Source of the DNA: Nemania diffusa
Lineage: Eukaryota > Ascomycota > Sordariomycetes > Xylariales > Xylariaceae
Reading direction: 5' to 3'
DNA length: 64,000 bases
Assembly: GCA_038501195.1 (NCBI GenBank)
Contig: JBBPUQ010000010.1
Coordinates: 327,501-391,500, forward strand
The notes under the pieces: generated by a model
What the model was told of the DNA's origin: nothing
Databases searched by the model: none
What the model saw: only the letters and a program-made list of their open reading frames with translations
Program-made: the position numbers and the translations under genes
In this document: positions 58,465 through 64,000 of the stretch, in pieces
Layout: every line of letters starts with the position of its first letter
How positions within the stretch are numbered: the stretch's first letter is position 1

Positions 58465-58567
58465 GATTGGATAGTATAGTGGTGAGTACAATTCGTTGTG
58501 GCCCGACGGTGTGAACACCCACCGAACAAACACCGAATAGACCCAGGTTCGATTCCTGGTCCAGTCA
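58465..58567 (+). tRNA. tRNA-His(GUG) with an intron
   Basis: The acceptor stem is GATTGGA (58465-58471) pairing with TCCAGTC (58560-58566), then discriminator A. The D-arm is TAGTATAGTGGTGAGTAC, close to yeast tRNA-His. The anticodon arm is ATTCG, loop TTGTGG, intron 58502-58532 (31 bases, ends uncertain by a base or two), then C and CGAAT. Anticodon GTG is at loop positions 34-36. The T-arm is CCAGG, TTCGATT, CCTGG. The A box (TAGTATAGTGG) and B box (GGTTCGATTCC) are internal Pol III promoters, and a run of T begins at 58568 as terminator. A long minus-strand frame over this site is spurious. Confidence 0.92.
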
Positions 58568-58574
58568 TTTTTTT
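58568..58574 (+). terminator. Pol III terminator of the tRNA-His gene
   Basis: Seven T directly after the discriminator base. Confidence 0.8.
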
Positions 58575-59302
58575 CAATGTCGTAACCGTGGTACACAATA
58601 TCTGGCTTTTTTCTTGCTTTCTTTTTGGCTTAATCTGTACTGCTAGTGCTATGTTTCTGGTGCACTTTAGCTGATATCAAGTGCTTATACAAGTACAGAC
58701 ATAATAACCGCGGGCCACTTGTAGCTAGGCTTTTGATAATATATATAGAAGAGAGATTTTGCTCATTAAGAAGTCTGATATAGGGTCTTCCAATGTAGCG
58801 ACTCGAATTTCTAGTATTGTCGAAGTGCACGTTGGGACGAGATCATTACTAATTAAAGGAGGATGGTCAACTTTGCTCGTTAGGATAACTGAGTGTCGAA
58901 CTATTATTATAAAGCAATATTTACACTTGTTATGCAGCACTCAATTACCTCAACTCGTAGTTTAATAGAATGACGTTGGTCATTATCCATCCACTTCTCA
59001 TTTGCAATGGTATGATGTTATATCTCATACTCTTCACAAGAATTGGCGCATATAGCAAATTACCCGCTCGTACCGCCAATTGTACTCGCAAGCTTGGCAG
59101 GCTATAATCCTATGTCCCCAAGCCATGCCAAGGCAATTTGTCATCAGAAGACTACACATCACTCTATTGTGTTTTGCTTATCATTCCGTGCTTCCGACGA
59201 ATTAGAGTTCCCGCTTCCGAGTCCCCTGAAAGTGTCATAGCATAAATCGTATGTCTTGTCTTGACTTCACATTTTCTTCAAAAATCTGCAAGTTGGCACT
59301 TT

Positions 59303-61532
59303 TCATGTAGTGCTGGAGTCATTGGGTGGGAGGGTCTGCGGTTTGACGGCTTGTGTTATGGATGGTTCTGCCTCATAAGCTGGGGGATCGCCATCCGAAA
59401 GAGACTCGCGAGCTGGGCTAACAGTAGTAGGATTATCAGTAGCATGTTCTGCTGCTGCTGCTGCTGCTGCTTGAGCGGCAGTAGTGGCAGCTGCTTCAGC
59501 CTCTTCCTGTCTTTGTCTCTCTGCTCGAGCTTCTGCCTCTACCTGGGCGATGTGTCTTTCAGCTAGGCCGGGGGCGAGACTAGCGATAAAGAGAATGCCA
59601 GCGCGCTCTAGCCGTCTCACTTGGTTCAACAGCCAGTTGGCATTATCTTGACGGCGCTGTTGGACCAACCTGGCTGCTGCATTGGCTGGGTCTGGATCTC
59701 TGGGCGCGGGATCCACTCCATCTCTGCCTCCGCCTTGGGCGTTTTCGGCAACATGACGCGGCTGCTGGCGACCTTCTGCGTCCGCGGCAAGAGGTATTAG
59801 GTTTTCCAGGTGGCGGCGCAGGGGAACCCATATTTGCTCAGCGACGGGATTCAAAGCACCAGTGTTTACAATAAACAAGGTAATGGCAATCGAAACTACC
59901 GTAATCCATCGAGACCAACTAGATGTAGGGGAAGTAAACCACCAAATAAACAATGCTAGGCGAATAATCATCCATATATGAGGCCATACTTGGGCTAGTC
60001 CAATGGCTTGAACTTGCGGGTTATCCATTCTATGACCAATTTGAGGTTGCATGGGGCCCGGGGCTTGTAAGTTATGTTGAGGCTGTAGTTGAGGTGGCTG
60101 GCCCGGCGGTGGGTTGTTAATATGAGGGTTCGGCATGTTCCCACTAGCCATGGACGACAGAGGAATAGTGTGCGGCCGAGTTTCGTGTCGCGTATGCAGG
60201 GCACTTCCTGAAGTTGCACCGAATGACGGGGATGGAAGAGGAAGACCCATAGGCTGATAGCTACGGAGTTGAGGACTGTAATATGTTCCTGAGTTACCAC
60301 CAAACAAGATGGCACGAGGACCGGTTGGAGAAGAGAGAATATACACTTCAGGGGTTGTCGAGAGCGCTTGGTTTGCCTGAGTTCCGGCGGAGCCATTGAT
60401 GAAACGCCCACTGGCGCGTAGGGGATCGGGAGTACCGGCTGTGCTTCCAGTGCGTGATGGAATCAGCGGCGTTGTGACCCCAGGCGGAATCGGCTGCTGG
60501 CCCTGAAAACTTGCTAAATTCGCTAGTGAAGAGCTGCTAGTATTTCTCCGCATAGCATCAGCCATAGCACGCGTCGCAGACCCTGCGTCTGATGTACGGA
60601 AAATATTTTGAGCGTCATAGCCTCCCATCGATCCTGCACCAGGTAGTGACCGTGTCTGTGGGAGTATAGGGGTAGGGACTTCAGCTGAGGAAAGGGGGGA
60701 GCCACTTCTCCCCGGTCTATGTGTTGACGTGACGATAGACTCATTGACAGTAAACCGCCACCGCTGTCCATCCGGGCCAATTCCTTCACGGACTAGAGTA
60801 CGGGTAGTTTCCGGCTGAAATGGCGACCCTGCTCTGCCTGGTGTCGTGGATCCTGGACCTCCCCGGTTCTGCATACTATGATGACCCATCGAGTTAAGCC
60901 CGTGATTCTGGTTCTGATTTGCAAGCCCTAAGCGGGCCATTGTTTGAAGCTGATTTTGCCAGAGTTGCTGCTGTGTCATACCGGGTGGCAGCTGAGTACC
61001 GTTTGCGGCACCCTGAGGGAAGCCAAAGGCGATGTTAGGATGCTGGCTCATCCTAATGTAGGGCTGAGCGTGCGGCTGCTGGGGAGGTTGATGCCCTTGA
61101 GTCTGGGAGTGGGAGCTTGGATGTGGATTGGAAGCGGGTGGAGGGGTCGGTGTCTGCGCTTCGGAGAGATCGCGTAAGACAAGATGGAGAGTTTGACGCT
61201 CTGTAGATCGAAGCTAGACGATGAATGCGTTATTATACATCTCTTTTGCAAAGCACAGGTGGTGCCTAACTTACCAGTTCTTCGCCAAACAATTCGACCA
61301 TAGTTTCGGAATCACGCGCCAACAGCCGCCCTCTGTGAATGAGCCGCTGGGCGTCATCCGGCGGTTTCGTAGACACACAGCTTCGTATCCGCTCCTTCAA
61401 CTGCCGCACCGTCATCGTAATGGGGAGGGTCAGGAAAAGAGGCTGAGGGACGTTGATAGAGGGTGATAAGACCTGTAGTGTGAACCGCCTGGCCTCTGGG
61501 GCCGTAGAAGCCGAGGACGTCGGATCAGACAT
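59303..61532 (-). CDS. Ubiquitin-like membrane protein, HERP/Usa1 type
   Basis: Two exons (61532-61275 and 61213-59303; 61-base intron) encode 722 residues. A ubiquitin-like domain spans about 16-105 (RFTLQVLSPSINVPQPLFLT, then RQLKERIRSCV and LIHRGRLLA), split by the intron after FGEEL. A long Gln/Pro/Ser-rich linker follows. Two close hydrophobic helices lie near 490-535 (VWPHIWMIIRLALFIWW, then ITVVSIAITLFIV), and the tail is charged, with an alanine tract encoded by a CTG/GCA-type repeat near 59451-59475. This arrangement matches HERP and yeast Usa1, scaffolds of the Hrd1 ERAD ubiquitin ligase. The start is an ATG in CAACATGTC; upstream in-frame codons lack ATG. Confidence 0.82.
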
Positions 61533-62552
61533 GTTGCGGCGCGGAAGCTGGAATACCTTTGTAATGATCACGAGTTGAAATTGTTGCTGATCGAACTCCA
61601 AGATTCAAGCCCGTAGCAGTCACCACGAGTTAAGGGAACCAGGCGTAGTAACGAGCATGTCAGGCAAAATGACTCCTGGGTTGCAATTCCAAAGGGAGCA
61701 AGCACGTCAGGTTTTGGGTATAAGTGCCTAGGTTCATGGAGGGGTTGACTATCGGTGGGCTCTGGATCATAAACGGGAACAGCGAGAAAAATGGGAGTCA
61801 GACTGGGGAACAAGAAAGAGAGAGAAACAGTGACTGCTGTTACCTAAGGTTCCGTTTCACAGCAATCGATGCTTGTTTGGTTTGAGGAATTGCGGTTGAT
61901 AAGCCGTGCCTCGCTGTCCTCAACATACCTACCTGCCTTACTTTAGGTAGGCAGGTAGGTAGGGGGTAGGAGGTAGGAGGTACCTACTGCATTGTACAGT
62001 ACGTACAGGTACATCTCTACGTACATGCGCCTACCTATCTTATGTAGGTACCTCATGACCATATGTAGGTATATATAGGACCTAGTCTAGGTACGTAGGT
62101 ACGAAGGTACGTATGTAGGCACTTATTATGCCAAATTTAGTTTAGCGTGTCCCAGAGAGACAGTAAAATCCACGTTGCTTCAAGGGTCTTGTCCTTCTCA
62201 ACCTTCTGCCGTCTGCCCACTTACACCGCCCAATCCCGACTGGGGGAGCTAGTTTATCTACTGGCTCAGCAGCAAGGGAAAGCTGCACTAACCTGCGTCA
62301 TGGGAAGTGTTAAGCTTTGTGTGGTACCTACGTCCTGGCCCAATCCTTCGTAGTTTTCTGGTATTTTGCATTTTATACGCATAGTTTCCGTCGCCCATTT
62401 CTATGTCTTCTTTTTCGATTTCGCCACATCTAGAACCTGCATGTCTAGACCAATGTCCTAATGTGACGAGGTGACTCGAATCTCATACAAGTCCTCCATT
62501 CATCCCGTGGGGGCTTTCTTCTGAAGGACCCTTAGTTTCTAGAACCTTGACA
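61533..62552. other. Divergent promoter region with dense microsatellites
   Basis: About 1 kb between two divergent starts (HERP-like gene and PSD1). Carries the strongest ACCT/AGGT cluster of the window at 61925-62125. Confidence 0.6.
61925..62125. repeat. ACCT/AGGT palindromic repeat cluster
   Basis: About 200 bases of imperfect ACCT, TACC and GTAGGT units. A perfect 12-base inverted repeat, ACCTACCTGCCT (61927-61938) against AGGCAGGTAGGT (61949-61960), can form a hairpin with a 10-base loop. Confidence 0.75.
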
Positions 62553-64000
62553 ATGGCTACTCCATCGTCGATTTTCATTCGAGGACGAGTCCGCCTGCCG
62601 TCTAGTTTCGAGCCACAGTGCCTTTATCGCCAACCAAAAATAGCCAATGCCCGCCCGTCATTCTGGCAATTTACGGTGACCCCTAGGGCTTCGTTCCACC
62701 ATTCAAGGCACATATTCCAGAATCGAGATCGCTTCGGCTCTAGACTCCGACATGCCCTTAACGACAGTAAGATCAAGTGGTATCCCATACCTATAGGGTT
62801 GGGTGTAGGTTTTCTGGGATTAGTACAGTTTTATAAGACACAGGCGCGGGAAAAAGACAGGCGAGAGAAGGAGGAGTTTGAAGAGGAGGCACGCCCCAAA
62901 AAACGGCCCAAAGTGCGCCCAGATGGACCATGGTAAACCGGACAAATCTATAGCTCATTGGTCTTTTTAACTTACACCCAATTCTGTGCAGGCAAGTCCA
63001 AGTTATGTCCGCTCTACCCCTCAAGGCCATGTCGAGGCTGTGGGGCAAATTCAACGAGCTCACCATTCCATATTACTTGCGTGTGCCCGGCTTTAAACTG
63101 TATGCCTTCATCTTTGGAGTGAACCTAGATGAGGTGTCAGAACCCGACCTTCATGTGTACCCTAACCTAGCGGCCTTTTTCTACCGGACTCTAAAGCCCG
63201 GCGCACGGCCATTAGATCCAGACCCCAATGCGCTGCTATCGCCCTCGGACGGGCGGGTCTTACAGTTCGGGAAAATTGAGGGAAATGACATTGAGCAAGT
63301 AAAAGGGATGACCTATACGGTGGATGCGCTACTAGGAAAGAACACTCCAACGCCTAGTATCTCGAGTAGGGGTTCTACACCAAACGAAGAAACCACAGAA
63401 CAACGCCGCGCCAAGAAAGACCGACACGGTGACGAAGAGCTAATCAACAGCGACGAGGAGTTTGCTCGTGTGAACGGCATCTCGTACACGATCCCTGACC
63501 TGCTCTCTGGTGGCCCCAAAGAAAGCCACGAAAGCCAGAAGATCGAAGACCAAAGCGCAGTTCATTCTAGCCTGGGTGCCGTCTCCGAGGTCAGAGCTGA
63601 TCTTGCGCTCGGCGAAAAGCCCTGGTATTCTCTTCTTAGCCCCGACAACAAGACGTCTCTATACTACGTCGTCGTCTACCTCGCGCCCGGTGACTACCAC
63701 CGCTTCCACTCACCTGCTAATTGGGTTGTTGAGCGCCGCCGACATTTCGCCGGGGAGCTGTATTCTGTGTCGCCGTACCTCCAACGAACGCTCCCTGGAC
63801 TATTTACATTAAACGAGCGAATCGTCCTTCTCGGACGTTGGCGCTGGGGCTTCTTTTCCTACATTCCCGTCGGCGCTACCAATGTGGGCTCCATCAATAT
63901 CAATTTTGATAAGGAGTTGCGGACGAACTCGCTTTTAACCGACACCGCAGCTGATCGCGCCGCTGAGGAGGCCTCGGCCCGAGGAGAGCCTTACAGTGGA
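62553..64000 (+). CDS. PSD1: Phosphatidylserine decarboxylase (mitochondrial type), 5' part
   Basis: Two exons so far (62553-62932 and 62992 to the right edge; 59-base intron) give 463 codons with no stop, so it is incomplete. The N-terminus is Arg/Ser-rich with hydrophobic residues, a likely mitochondrial presequence, then a membrane segment at about 77-95 (YPIPIGLGVGFLGLVQF). The decarboxylase domain includes RLWGKFNELTIPYYLRVPGF, NLAAFFYRTLKPGARPLDP, LSPSDGRVLQFGKI and APGDYHRFHSPANWVVERRRHFAGELYSVSP. The domain is lengthened by a charged insert (EELINSDEEFA region). The self-cleavage GST motif should lie beyond the edge. The enzyme makes phosphatidylethanolamine in the inner mitochondrial membrane. 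Confidence 0.95.

Larger units (their letters stand above)
55890..59302. other. Long intergenic region holding a tRNA gene
   Basis: About 3.4 kb. Features are palindromic microsatellite tracts at 56140-56160 and 56555-56690, the tRNA-His gene at 58465-58567, and otherwise only short frames. The left edge must hold the zinc-finger gene promoter. Confidence 0.6.

Noticed and set aside
58350..58598. Minus-strand reading frame of 82 codons with a GIEPG-like motif
   Set aside because: It is the reverse complement of the tRNA-His gene. Such frames are a well-known artefact of tRNA sequence.
1..64000. CRISPR-like or telomeric repeat arrays
   Set aside because: The TACC/GGTA repeats are short and interrupted, lack uniform spacers, and do not match TTAGGG telomere units.

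Overview
The window is nuclear DNA of a filamentous ascomycete (Pezizomycotina; a Sordariomycete-like fungus is my best guess, from protein flavour and repeat style, not from a search). Reasons: dense protein genes split by short introns, mostly 46-160 bases, with GT..AG ends; orthologues of eukaryotic core genes (RPB11, SPT4, SEC22, VPS1, TRS120); an intron-containing tRNA gene; and AT-rich inverted-repeat elements. Almost every long intergenic gap carries short interrupted runs of the palindromic unit TACCTAGGTA / ACCT. I rebuilt exon-intron structures by hand, checking reading phase across every junction. I found no prokaryotic-style operon, CRISPR array, secondary-metabolite cluster or virus.

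Layout. 1-970: 5' part of a DnaQ-like 3'-5' exonuclease (minus, runs off the left edge). 2.6-3.8 kb: RPB11 (minus) with a 17-base first exon, a 619-base first intron and a GC-AG intron. 4.4-6.8 kb: AVT-type vacuolar amino-acid transporter (minus). 7.8-8.9 kb: decayed gene (minus). 9.4-10.8 kb: chorismate synthase ARO2 (plus) behind three tandem TGACTC motifs. 11.5-11.8 kb: kinase-like relic. 12.7-15.1 kb: large disordered protein with a Cys4 knuckle. 15.8-16.3 kb: SPT4 (minus). 17.1-17.5 kb: POP8-like RNase P/MRP subunit. 17.8-19.5 kb: PPT1 phosphatase (minus). 20.3-21.1 kb: YIH1/IMPACT. 21.4-22.9 kb: class III CoA-transferase/racemase. 23.5-25.8 kb: VPS1 dynamin (minus). 26.5 kb: small MITE-like element. 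27.4-29.7 kb: GID7/WDR26-like protein (minus). 31.2-31.7 kb: AT-rich terminal-inverted-repeat element. 32.4-32.9 kb: small membrane protein. 33.9-36.6 kb: acetoacetyl-CoA synthetase (minus). 38.6-41.1 kb: DUF2264 protein. 43.1-44.3 kb: SDR-fold protein lacking catalytic residues. 45.0-49.5 kb: TRS120. 50.3-51.9 kb: ASXH/DEUBAD protein (minus). 53.0-53.8 kb: SEC22. 54.4-55.9 kb: zinc-finger-like protein (minus). 58.5 kb: tRNA-His(GUG) with an intron. 59.3-61.5 kb: HERP/Usa1-like ubiquitin-like membrane protein (minus). 62.6 kb-end: phosphatidylserine decarboxylase PSD1 (runs off the right edge).

The genes do not form one pathway. They are a normal fungal mix: transcription (RPB11, SPT4), RNA processing (POP8), vesicle traffic (VPS1, TRS120, SEC22), protein turnover (GID7, HERP-like), amino-acid and lipid metabolism (ARO2, AVT, AACS, PSD1) and signalling (PPT1, YIH1). 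The most unusual items are the catalytically dead-looking SDR, the RPB11 gene structure, the two inverted-repeat elements, the His tRNA intron, the triple Gcn4/CPC1-like site before ARO2, and the palindromic microsatellites confined to intergenic DNA.
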